Origin: Candidatus Omnitrophota bacterium
GTDB taxonomy: Bacteria; Hinthialibacterota; Hinthialibacteria; OLB16
Direction: 5' to 3'
NCBI GenBank assembly: GCA_020632575.1
Contig: JACKFH010000016.1
Coordinates: 18,662-82,661, forward strand
Length of the DNA: 64,000 nucleotides
The notes beneath the pieces are model-generated. The model was not told the origin of the DNA. It worked only from the letters and a program-made list of their open reading frames with translations, and searched no databases. Shown piece by piece: positions 32,891 through 40,900 of the stretch; positions within the stretch are counted from its first letter, which is position 1; every line of letters starts with the position of its first letter. Position numbers and translations under genes: made by a program.

Positions 32891-35461
32891 ATGTTACTGA
32901 GATTAAGTGTCGTTTTAGCGCTTCTGTGGATGGCGACCCTTGAGTCCTTCGGAGGATCGACGGATTCAATTGGCGCGAGGGATGTGCCGGATTTTAGTCG
33001 GGATATTCGTCCGATCCTTTCCGAGAATTGCTTTCAATGCCACGGTCCCGATAAAGAGACGAGGAAGGCGGGATTGCGCCTCGACACCCGTGATGGAATC
33101 TTTGAGGAACGTGGCGGTTACCATCCAGTTTTTCCCGGCGATCTCGATGCCAGCGAACTTTATTCTCGAATCACCTCAAGCGATGAGGATGAGCGGATGC
33201 CTCCAAAGGCTTCCAATCGAAGTTTATCGGAGGCGCAGATTGATCTGATCCGACGTTGGATCGAGAACGGCGCTCCTTGGAACCAACACTGGGCCTATAT
33301 TCCTCCGGTACGTCCTGATGTTCCCACAGAAATCCCCAAAGATTTTCGAGCCACCAACCCCATCGACCATTTCGTTGCTCAAAAGCTGATGGAGGTCGGA
33401 CTGTCCCAGTCGGAGAGGGCCTCGAAAGAAACCCTGCTGCGAAGGGTTTCTCTCGATCTGATTGGGCTTCCACCCTCGCCGGATGAAATTAAGGCGTTCC
33501 TGGCGGATGACTCTCCCGATGCCTATGAGAAGGTGGTGGACCGTTTGCTCTCGAGCGAACGGTTTGGCGAGCGTTGGGCGCGGCCCTGGTTGGACCTCGC
33601 TCGATACGCCGATTCCAATGGCTTCCAGGCGGATCAGTTGCGTCCCTCTTGGGCTTATCGCGACTATGTGATTAACGCGCTCAATCACAATGTCCCTTTC
33701 GATCGGTTCACCATTGACCAAATTGCAGGCGATCTTCTTCCGAACCCGACAGTGAATCAGCTGGTCGCGACCGGGTTTCATCGGACAGTCACCTGTAATG
33801 TGGAGGCGGGGGTCGACCCCGAGGAGAACCGAGTGAATCAAATCGTGGATCGGGTGAACACCACCGCCACAGTCTGGCTCGGAACCACTCTCGAATGCGC
33901 GCAGTGTCACGATCACAAATACGATCCGATCAGCACCAAGGAGTATTATCAGTTCTTCGATTTCTTCAATAACACTCCGCTGGAAGTCTCGTTGCCGGAT
34001 GACAACAACGACGTTTCTCACGACTTCGTGGGTCCTTATCTCGACTTGCCAATAAGCGAGCAGCGAGAGAAGAAACTCAGCTCCCTTGAGGAGGAGTTGG
34101 ACGGAATGAAGAAACAGTCCGATTTCCTCAAAGAGGAGAAAGAAAGTGGGCTCGCCGACTGGGAGGCAACAGCCCTGGCGAAACTTGAGGAGGAGACGGC
34201 ATCAGTCGACATCCCGGAGAATGTGGTTGACGTCTTGAGAAAGGATTCCTCCGAAAGGAACAACAAACAAAAAGAGATACTCCGCGATCACTATCTGAGC
34301 ACCAATCCGGAAATTTCCCAGTTGAACGCCGCCATGGAAGAGGTGGAAGGCGAGATCGGCCAGCTGAAACCGATTCAAACGCTCGTGATGGAAGAGATGG
34401 ATGAACCGCGATCGACACATGTCATGGCGCGTGGGAATTATCTGGATCAAGGGGAAGAGGTCGCTTCTCAAACACCCGCGTTCCTTCATCCCTTCGATGA
34501 AGACCTTCCACGGAACCGCCTCGGTTTGGCCAAATGGTTGGTGGACAAGAGAAATCCGCTGATCGCGCGTGTGACAGTGAACCGTTGGTGGGCGGAGATT
34601 TTTGGGAAGGGGATCGTTCGGACGCTCGAGGATTTCGGGATGCAATCCGAACCCCCTACGCATCAGGATTTGCTGGACTGGCTTGCGGTCGAGTTCATGG
34701 ATAGCGGTTGGGACATGAAACACATGTTGCGCCTCATGGTCCTTTCCGAAACCTACAAGCAGACTTCGGATTTGAATGAAACCCTTTTGGAGAAAGACCC
34801 AAAGAATCTCTATTATGCCCGTGCGCCTCGATTCCGACTGGATGCAGAGACGATCCGGGACCAAGCATTGTTTGTGTCCGGGCTGTTATCGACCGAGATG
34901 TATGGCGCGCCGGTCATGCCTTACCAACCGCCGGGTGTCTGGAATCAGACAGGGCGCAACGAACCGGTGTGGGAAGAACAGGCGGACTCGAACCGATGGC
35001 GTCGGGGAGTTTATGTGGTCTACCGAAGGGCCGCGCCTTATCCAAGTTTTGTCAATTTCGATGCACCCGACCGAAGCGCTTGCACCGTACAAAGGTCTCG
35101 AACCAATACCTCGACTCAAGCCTTGACCCTGCTCAACGATCCCGCTTATGTCGAGATGGCGCTTGCGCTCGCCGATCGCATTTTGTGCGAAGCGCCCAGT
35201 GAGGATTTGAAGTCAAGGATTGAATACGCCATGGAGTTGGTCGTCGGGCGGCCCGCCAAGGAAAGGGAACTCGAGACTCTGTCGGAAGCGTTGGAGGAAC
35301 AAATTGCGCTCTTTGCCGAGAACCCAAACGAAGCGGCGGAGTTCTTGGAGTCCTCCTCGGAATACTATAAACCCGTCCATCGGGACAAGAACGAATTGGC
35401 CGCATGGCTGTTTGTCGCTAATGTTCTCTTGAATCTGGACGAGACAATCACGAAAGGATGA
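32891..35461 (+). CDS. Planctomycete-type cytochrome C with DUF1549 and DUF1553 domains
   Basis: 856 residues; signal peptide MLLRLSVVLALLWMATLE. Residues ~35-110 carry a haem-binding NCFQCHG in the planctomycete cytochrome module (LSENCFQCHGPD ... ERMPP). Residues ~150-360 are DUF1549 (LLRRVSLDLIGLPPSPDE, GERWARPWLDLARYADS) with a second haem motif CAQCHDHKYDPI near its end. Residues ~390-500 are coiled coil. Residues ~535-790 are DUF1553 (LAKWLVDKRNPLIARVTVNR, GIVRTLEDFGMQSEPPTH). The family is vastly expanded in planctomycetes; a role in extracytoplasmic redox or biopolymer processing is inferred, not proven. It is followed after 21 bp by its usual partner, a DUF1501 gene. Confidence 0.93.
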   Translation: MLLRLSVVLALLWMATLESFGGSTDSIGARDVPDFSRDIRPILSENCFQCHGPDKETRKAGLRLDTRDGIFEERGGYHPVFPGDLDASELYSRITSSDEDERMPPKASNRSLSEAQIDLIRRWIENGAPWNQHWAYIPPVRPDVPTEIPKDFRATNPIDHFVAQKLMEVGLSQSERASKETLLRRVSLDLIGLPPSPDEIKAFLADDSPDAYEKVVDRLLSSERFGERWARPWLDLARYADSNGFQADQLRPSWAYRDYVINALNHNVPFDRFTIDQIAGDLLPNPTVNQLVATGFHRTVTCNVEAGVDPEENRVNQIVDRVNTTATVWLGTTLECAQCHDHKYDPISTKEYYQFFDFFNNTPLEVSLPDDNNDVSHDFVGPYLDLPISEQREKKLSSLEEELDGMKKQSDFLKEEKESGLADWEATALAKLEEETASVDIPENVVDVLRKDSSERNNKQKEILRDHYLSTNPEISQLNAAMEEVEGEIGQLKPIQTLVMEEMDEPRSTHVMARGNYLDQGEEVASQTPAFLHPFDEDLPRNRLGLAKWLVDKRNPLIARVTVNRWWAEIFGKGIVRTLEDFGMQSEPPTHQDLLDWLAVEFMDSGWDMKHMLRLMVLSETYKQTSDLNETLLEKDPKNLYYARAPRFRLDAETIRDQALFVSGLLSTEMYGAPVMPYQPPGVWNQTGRNEPVWEEQADSNRWRRGVYVVYRRAAPYPSFVNFDAPDRSACTVQRSRTNTSTQALTLLNDPAYVEMALALADRILCEAPSEDLKSRIEYAMELVVGRPAKERELETLSEALEEQIALFAENPNEAAEFLESSSEYYKPVHRDKNELAAWLFVANVLLNLDETITKG

Positions 35462-35482
35462 CCCTAGCGCCAAGGGATTGTC

Positions 35483-36925
35483 ATGGACCCCATCGGACAA
35501 CATCTTGAAACGCTATCGCGTCGGCTGTTCTTCAAGAATGCCGCCTTCGGCATAGGAAGCGCCGCCCTATCGTGCCTGTTGAACCGCGAGGGGTATGGGA
35601 CCGAAGAGGGCCTCGCTCTCACTCAAGGTCTTCACCACGCTCCCAAAGCGAGGCGCATCATTTATATCCATCTCGTGGGCGCCCCCTCGCAGCTGGAGTT
35701 GTTCGATCCCAAACCCGAGTTGCAAAAACGGTCCGGCGAACTCTGTCCGGACGAATTCTTTAAGGGCCAGAAACTCGCCTTCATTCGGGAACAACCCAAT
35801 CTCTTCGGCACTCCCAAAGATGAGGAGTTCGCATTCAATCAATGCGGAAACTCCGGTGTATCGATTTCCAACCTATTGCCACATTTGCAAACGGTGAGCG
35901 ATGAACTCTGTTTCATCAAATCGATGCACACCGAACAGTTTAACCATGCTCCCGCGCAGCTCTTTTCGCTGACTGGGTTTGCCCGATTCGGTCGACCGAG
36001 CATCGGTTCCTGGATCAACTATGGGTTGGGTTCGGAGAATGAGGATTTGCCGGGGTTCGTGGTCCTTAACACCGGCACCATCCTGGGGGCGGGGAATAGC
36101 GCGTGGGGAAGCGGGTTCCTTCCGTCGAAATATCAGGGGACCGAGTTCCGAAGTAAGGGCGACCCGGTTCTCTTCCTCTCCAACCCCAAGGGGATGACGC
36201 CCGAGCAGCGGAAAAGATCGGTGGACTTGGTCAACGATATGAACGAAATCGCCTTGGCGGATGTGGGCGACCCGGAGATCTCGACGCGAATCAGTCAGTA
36301 CGAGATGGCGTACCGGATGCAAACATCCGTGCCGGAACTCATGGACATCGAAAGCGAAGACCAAGCGACGCACGAAATGTATGGGACCAAGCCGGGGGAG
36401 GCGAGTTTCGCGAACAACTGCCTGCTCGCGAGGCGTCTGGTCGAGCGGGGTGTCCGGTTCGTTCAACTTTTCGACCAAGGGTGGGATCATCACAGCGGCC
36501 TGGTCTCCTCGCTGCCGAAAAAATGCAAACAAGTGGACCAGCCAATCGCCGCATTGATCAAAGACCTGAAACAACGCGGTTTGTTGGAGGACACGCTGGT
36601 CGTATGGTCGGCGGAATTCGGTCGAACGCCGATGGCTCAAACGAACAGTGGCAGCGGCAAGGCGACCAATATCGGTAGAGACCATCACAAAGAAGCCTAC
36701 ACAGTCTGGATGGCGGGAGGCGGTGTCAAAGGGGGACACACTCACGGCGCCACCGATGAACTCGGTTATCACATTGTTGAAAACCCCATGGATGTCCACG
36801 ATTTCAATGCCACCATCCTGCACCTCATGGGCATCGATCACAAACGCCTGACCTTCAAGTATCAGGGCCGGCAGTTCCGCCTCACCGATGTCCATGGGTT
36901 TGTGATAAAGGACATAATAGGGTAA
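35483..36925 (+). CDS. DUF1501 family protein (sulfatase/phosphatase-like fold), Tat-type signal
   Basis: 480 residues. AAGGGA precedes the ATG. TLSRRLFFKNAAFGIGSAAL is a Tat-like leader. Core motifs: IYIHLVGAPSQLELFDPKP, FNHAPAQLFSLTG, GFARFGRPSIGSW, FDQGWDHH, VVWSAEFGRTP and GRDHHKEAYTVWMAGGGVKGG. The histidine/aspartate-rich segments resemble the metal sites of the alkaline phosphatase superfamily to which DUF1501 is related. It almost always follows a DUF1549/DUF1553 cytochrome gene, as here, so they likely work as a unit outside the cytoplasm. Substrate unknown. Confidence 0.92.
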   Translation: MDPIGQHLETLSRRLFFKNAAFGIGSAALSCLLNREGYGTEEGLALTQGLHHAPKARRIIYIHLVGAPSQLELFDPKPELQKRSGELCPDEFFKGQKLAFIREQPNLFGTPKDEEFAFNQCGNSGVSISNLLPHLQTVSDELCFIKSMHTEQFNHAPAQLFSLTGFARFGRPSIGSWINYGLGSENEDLPGFVVLNTGTILGAGNSAWGSGFLPSKYQGTEFRSKGDPVLFLSNPKGMTPEQRKRSVDLVNDMNEIALADVGDPEISTRISQYEMAYRMQTSVPELMDIESEDQATHEMYGTKPGEASFANNCLLARRLVERGVRFVQLFDQGWDHHSGLVSSLPKKCKQVDQPIAALIKDLKQRGLLEDTLVVWSAEFGRTPMAQTNSGSGKATNIGRDHHKEAYTVWMAGGGVKGGHTHGATDELGYHIVENPMDVHDFNATILHLMGIDHKRLTFKYQGRQFRLTDVHGFVIKDIIG

Positions 36926-37017
36926 GGCGCTGCTTCACAAGACGGGTCACCCTCGGAAGTTACCGCCTGAAATCAACTGACAGCGCCCCCTTAACAAGGA
37001 ACCGACATGCCCGCCTC

Positions 37018-37233
37018 GATGGGATCTCCCGCGATTACAAGAAAGACATCCAACCGCGCGCCGAGAAAGAGTTGAGGCAATATCTCTCCATTCTCCATTA
37101 AGTCGACATGGTGGAGCAGCTGCAAAAACCATGAGAAGACGGGACTCCAGTCCGGGCCGGTATGATTGCCGAGGACATGCCGCATATCTTCGCGAGCGAA
37201 AAAACTCAAAAAACCCGGTTAACATCAGATTGA
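37018..37233 (+). pseudogene. Decayed copy of the S74/tail-fibre intramolecular chaperone domain
   Basis: In frame from 37018 the sequence reads DGISRDYKKDIQPRAEKEL, then after a stop VDMVEQLQKP, then after a second stop EDGTPVRAGMIAEDMPHIFA. These match, in order, the SSRDYKKDIQPLSEEEL, VEMVKYLYK and ATPRVGMIAEEMPDILA segments of the intact gene at 37282-39072. Two internal TAA/TGA stops and no start or upstream domain show it is a non-functional remnant. DNA similarity is strongest around 37027-37056. It probably arose by duplication next door, or is the tail of a former neighbour that was otherwise lost. Confidence 0.85.
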
Positions 37234-37281
37234 TTTCGTGTCAGCATGATTTTCCTTAGTTAAAAACCTGGAGGAAATCGC

Positions 37282-39072
37282 ATGCGTGTCGTCACTCTCG
37301 TCCTAACCGGAATAACTACTCTCTTGGTTGGAGGCCTCGAAGCATCGCCCCCGCCGACTATCAACATCCAAGGCAGTCTAGCCGCCTCCGACGGTTCGCC
37401 GATCACCGGGACTCATGCCTACCGAGTCACTTTCCTCGATGCCATGGTTGCCCCCGCTCAGATTGGGGTGGTCACCGGCCAAGTCACCCTTTCGGAATCC
37501 GGACGGTACTCCATCGTCCTCGAACCGCAGGCGGGGATACTCGACACCACCGTCACCTTTTACGAACTGGCCATCGACATCGGGGACGATGGAATCGATG
37601 CGAGCGATGTTTTCCCAAACCTCGTCCAATTGCACAGCGTTCCCTTCGCGCTTCTCGCCGCGAACGCGGACCTACTTGGCGGTTCCCCCGCCTCCAGTTT
37701 TGCCACCATCTCCGGGTTGTCGGGTCAGTTCCTTCGGAAGGATGTCGAAGACACTTTCTCGGGGTCGCAACTCACCATCGATAGTCCACTGCGGGTTGGG
37801 ATCCCCGGATCGACCGCCCATGACGTGAACCTCCACGGTGCGAGCGCCGGCGCGCGCCTTTTTTGGGACGCCTCCAAAGGAGCCTTGCGGGCAGGACGGG
37901 CAACCGACGGCGAGTGGGACGATGTCGAGGTCGGAGCCTCTTCCTTCGCCACCGGGGCCAACACCACTGCGAGGGGCCTGGCCTCCACCGCCATGGGCAA
38001 CGACACCGCGGCAAGCGGCTTTGGTTCCACGGCGATGGGAGCCTTTAGTACCGCAAGTGGACCAACGTCTGTCGCCATCGGATCTTTCTCGAGGGCGGAG
38101 GGAGACTCTTCCATCGCCATGGGATTGGGTCCCATCGCTTCCTCGTTTGCGTCCACCGCAATGGGTCGAAGGACCCTTGCCAGCGCCACTGGGGCCACTG
38201 CGATGGGTCTCTACACGGAGGCGATCGCCGAGGGGGCCATCGCCATGGGAAGCGGAACCGTCGCGACGAATACATTCTCCACTGCGATGGGATTCAGAAC
38301 CACCGCCAGCGGACCCAACTCCACCGCCGGGGGCTCAAATTCGACCGCGAGCGGGAATGGTTCCACCGCCATGGGGTTTGAAACGCAAGCGACCAAATTC
38401 GGTTCCACCGCCTTGGGGTATGAGACCCAATCCGATGGAATCGGGTCGACCGCCGTGGGATACCAAACCAACGCGAGCAACACCGGCTCCTTCGCGGCGG
38501 GCTCCAACACGACCGCGAGCGGCGTCGGCTCGATCGCCTTGGGAACGAGGATCGCCGCTCAGGCCAACAATACCGTCGGAATCGGACTCGACAATTCGGA
38601 GGCGATTGTCGCACAAGCCAACACCATGGCCATCATGGGCGGGAATGTCGGCATCGCGAACGTCGCACCCGACAACTTACTCGTCGTCGGGTCCGGCGGC
38701 GCTTATTGCGATGGAACGAATTGGGTCGATGGCAGTTCTCGCGATTACAAGAAAGACATTCAACCCCTATCCGAGGAAGAACTGGAAGAACTGATTTCCA
38801 CCCTCGATGAAGTCGAAATGGTGAAGTACCTGTACAAGCAAGAAGAGGCCGGCGCCACTCCCCGTGTGGGCATGATAGCCGAAGAGATGCCGGACATTCT
38901 GGCGACTAAGGATAGAAAAGGTCTCGACACGGGGCGGCACATCGGGTTCTTGATGGGTGTCGTGAAGGCGATGCGGGCGGAGATGGAGAAACAAAAACAG
39001 CTGATTCAAGAACAACAGAAAGCAATCGACGAACTTCGTGAAATAGCGTCCAGGCTAAACGTGGCGAACTAA
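37282..39072 (+). CDS. YadA-head-repeat surface protein with S74-type C-terminal chaperone domain
   Basis: 596 residues; GGAGG 7 nt before ATG; signal peptide ends near LEAS. Residues ~26-125 form a beta domain often seen before trimeric stalks (INIQGSLAASDGSPITG). Residues 220-429 are fifteen uninterrupted 14-residue YadA-head repeats (for example ASTAMGNDTAASGF). From 485, SSRDYKKDIQPL ... VGMIAEEMPDIL is the tail-fibre/S74 intramolecular chaperone, and the last ~35 residues form a coiled coil. YadA heads are left-handed trimeric beta-rolls; S74 domains drive trimer assembly and can be released by self-cleavage. There is no YadA beta-barrel anchor, so it is probably a secreted or loosely attached trimeric fibre. 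Confidence 0.9.
   Translation: MRVVTLVLTGITTLLVGGLEASPPPTINIQGSLAASDGSPITGTHAYRVTFLDAMVAPAQIGVVTGQVTLSESGRYSIVLEPQAGILDTTVTFYELAIDIGDDGIDASDVFPNLVQLHSVPFALLAANADLLGGSPASSFATISGLSGQFLRKDVEDTFSGSQLTIDSPLRVGIPGSTAHDVNLHGASAGARLFWDASKGALRAGRATDGEWDDVEVGASSFATGANTTARGLASTAMGNDTAASGFGSTAMGAFSTASGPTSVAIGSFSRAEGDSSIAMGLGPIASSFASTAMGRRTLASATGATAMGLYTEAIAEGAIAMGSGTVATNTFSTAMGFRTTASGPNSTAGGSNSTASGNGSTAMGFETQATKFGSTALGYETQSDGIGSTAVGYQTNASNTGSFAAGSNTTASGVGSIALGTRIAAQANNTVGIGLDNSEAIVAQANTMAIMGGNVGIANVAPDNLLVVGSGGAYCDGTNWVDGSSRDYKKDIQPLSEEELEELISTLDEVEMVKYLYKQEEAGATPRVGMIAEEMPDILATKDRKGLDTGRHIGFLMGVVKAMRAEMEKQKQLIQEQQKAIDELREIASRLNVAN
37939..38568 (+). repeat. Fifteen 42-bp coding repeats (YadA head)
   Basis: Each 42-bp unit encodes 14 residues with the consensus G/A-S-T-A-M-G-x-x-T-x-A-S-G-x. 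There are no insertions or deletions over fifteen copies. Codons differ between units, so the array is old and held by protein selection, not recent slippage. Confidence 0.9.
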
Positions 39073-39089
39073 GGCGGGTTTAGACCCCA

Positions 39090-39977
39090 TCACTCCGGAT
39101 CGGGCGTGTGTTTCTTGAAGAACCGAATGGCGTGTTCCGGGTACTTCTCGAATTCGGCTGAGTACTCCTCCGACCTTGATCCGTGAGGGGTGATGGGCCA
39201 TTCCGTCTCTACTTTGAACCCCGAATCGCGAAGGCTTTCGGCGAATTGAACTGCGATTTCATGGCGCGTATCGAGAGTTCCGCACATCACCAGAAAAGGG
39301 ACCTTCTCGGCCCCCTTCGCGGCGGGGAGTCCGGCGACTTGCGCGGTGCGTTTATCGAAGAGGTCGGCCAAGCGTTCCGGGATCTTTTTGGCGTTCTCGT
39401 GGTCTGAAAGAAAAGTGTTGGGGTCTTTTACCACTCCATATTGTTCAATGAGAAGTCTCCCATCCGGAGTTGTCCAGGTTCCAGCCGCGAAGGTGGCGCA
39501 GGCCTGAACCATCCCCGGGTTTCGCAGGGCAAACCGATGCGAGAACTGACCGCCCATCGAATAACCGTTCAACAAGATCTTGTCATGGAGATTGAATTCC
39601 TTCCGGACGTCCATTAGCACCGCTTTCAGGAATTCGCCTTCGCCGAGATTCGGAAAACGGCTGACCTGTTTGTCCTCGGTGATGAACTCGGGTGCGATCA
39701 CGATCGCATCCAAGTCCATCTCGTCGGCTATACGACGCATTGCAATTGCTTTGGAGTTGTTCTGGGCATTGCCGCCCCCTCCATGGACCACGACCAGTGG
39801 CCAATACGATTTTGTGGGTTCAAAATCTTGAGGCAAGGCGAGATAGTAGGTGCGTTCGGAGTCCTTATAGACCAGCGTGCGAGGCTGAAACTCCAGACTT
39901 GCGGATTGAACCGATGCGAGTAGGAAGGCCGCCATGAAAAACAAAGGACTTCGAAGCACAAGGAATCTTTGATTCAT
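39090..39977 (-). CDS. Exported alpha/beta hydrolase (esterase/PHB-depolymerase-like)
   Basis: 295 residues from ATG 39977 with AAGGAGG just upstream; signal peptide ends near SVQSA. Oxyanion loop VVVHGGGGN (64-70), nucleophile S140 in GYSMGG, D236 (CGTLDTR) and H265 (TPHGS) form the triad. The arrangement resembles the LpqC/polyhydroxybutyrate depolymerase and feruloyl-esterase group. A likely role is cleavage of acyl esters on plant or algal polysaccharides. It is convergent with the YadA-head gene (17 bp between stops). Confidence 0.87.
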   Translation of the reverse strand: MNQRFLVLRSPLFFMAAFLLASVQSASLEFQPRTLVYKDSERTYYLALPQDFEPTKSYWPLVVVHGGGGNAQNNSKAIAMRRIADEMDLDAIVIAPEFITEDKQVSRFPNLGEGEFLKAVLMDVRKEFNLHDKILLNGYSMGGQFSHRFALRNPGMVQACATFAAGTWTTPDGRLLIEQYGVVKDPNTFLSDHENAKKIPERLADLFDKRTAQVAGLPAAKGAEKVPFLVMCGTLDTRHEIAVQFAESLRDSGFKVETEWPITPHGSRSEEYSAEFEKYPEHAIRFFKKHTPDPE

Positions 39978-40099
39978 GGCTTCCTCCTTGGGTTGAATGC
40001 TTGATTCGCGCGGAACTTTCTTAGTCAATACGTGAAAAATCAATATGCCTTCAGGTCAAGACTGGCGTGAAAACGAACGCTCATATTCCTTGACGATAA

Positions 40100-40900
40100 T
40101 CACTCGATACCAAGAACGACCCCATTGACCAACCGATGCAATCCTGAATGGGTGTCAATCAACAGGGCTCCCTCTTTGTCGATGCCGCGGCACACCCCTT
40201 CCACCACTCCATCGCCCGATTCCACCCGCACGAAACGGTTGCGCAGGTAACAACGATCCTCCCATTCGACCGCCAATCGCGGATCGTTATCCGCCAACAT
40301 GCGGTAACGAACCTCGAGACGGTTTAAGATCGCTTGTAACAAGATGGATAGCCGGTAGTCCGCGCCGCTCGCATCGTGAAGAGATGTCGCGCTCGTTCGG
40401 ATATCCTCGGGCGCCGCCGACAACGAGTTGTTGACGTTCACGCCAATACCCACCACGAGCCGATTGGGCGTTGTGGAAGACCGCTCCAGCAGGATTCCGG
40501 CGACTTTCCGCGACTCGAGATAGATGTCGTTGGGCCACTTCAATTGGAAATCGCCGATCGGCAGGATGTCCACCAGAGCGTCGGACACGGCCAATCCCGT
40601 GGTCAAGGAGAGCCTTGGGTCGGACGCTTCCCTTAGATCAAGAGTTTCCCGGTCGATCAAGAGAGAAAAGGTCAGCGCCCCCGGCGCCGACCACCATTGG
40701 TTGCCTCCGCGTCCGCGTCCGGCGGTCTGGCGCTCGGCAATTACGAGTAAGGGAGTGTCGAGTGCTTCAATCGTCGCGCGCTGAAGGGCGAGATCGTTGG
40801 TCGAAGCCAGTTCGCGATAGGACTCGACCGTCCTCACGAAGGACTCGGATTTAATGGATTCAATATCGCTCGCGGAAAACGCATTCGTTTCTTCGTTCAT
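40100..40900 (-). CDS. birA: Biotin-[acetyl-CoA-carboxylase] ligase
   Basis: 266 residues, catalytic and C-terminal domains only; the N-terminal DNA-binding winged helix of E. coli BirA is absent, so this is a group I ligase with no direct repressor role. Motifs: STNDLALQ, GRGRGGNQWWSAPGAL (biotinyl-AMP loop), LKWPNDIYL, RKVAGILLE and VVGIGVNVN. The ATG overlaps the pyruvate carboxylase stop by four bases (ATGA at 40897-40900), so translation is coupled to its presumed substrate. It would attach biotin to the lysine of the carboxylase. Confidence 0.95.
   Translation of the reverse strand: MNEETNAFSASDIESIKSESFVRTVESYRELASTNDLALQRATIEALDTPLLVIAERQTAGRGRGGNQWWSAPGALTFSLLIDRETLDLREASDPRLSLTTGLAVSDALVDILPIGDFQLKWPNDIYLESRKVAGILLERSSTTPNRLVVGIGVNVNNSLSAAPEDIRTSATSLHDASGADYRLSILLQAILNRLEVRYRMLADNDPRLAVEWEDRCYLRNRFVRVESGDGVVEGVCRGIDKEGALLIDTHSGLHRLVNGVVLGIE

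Noticed and set aside
35873..36895. 340-codon minus-strand open frame
   Set aside because: Antisense to the DUF1501 gene, which has unmistakable family motifs.
37939..38568. Regular 42-bp repeats that might suggest a CRISPR or minisatellite
   Set aside because: The units are in frame, encode the YadA-head consensus and have no spacers, so they are protein repeats.
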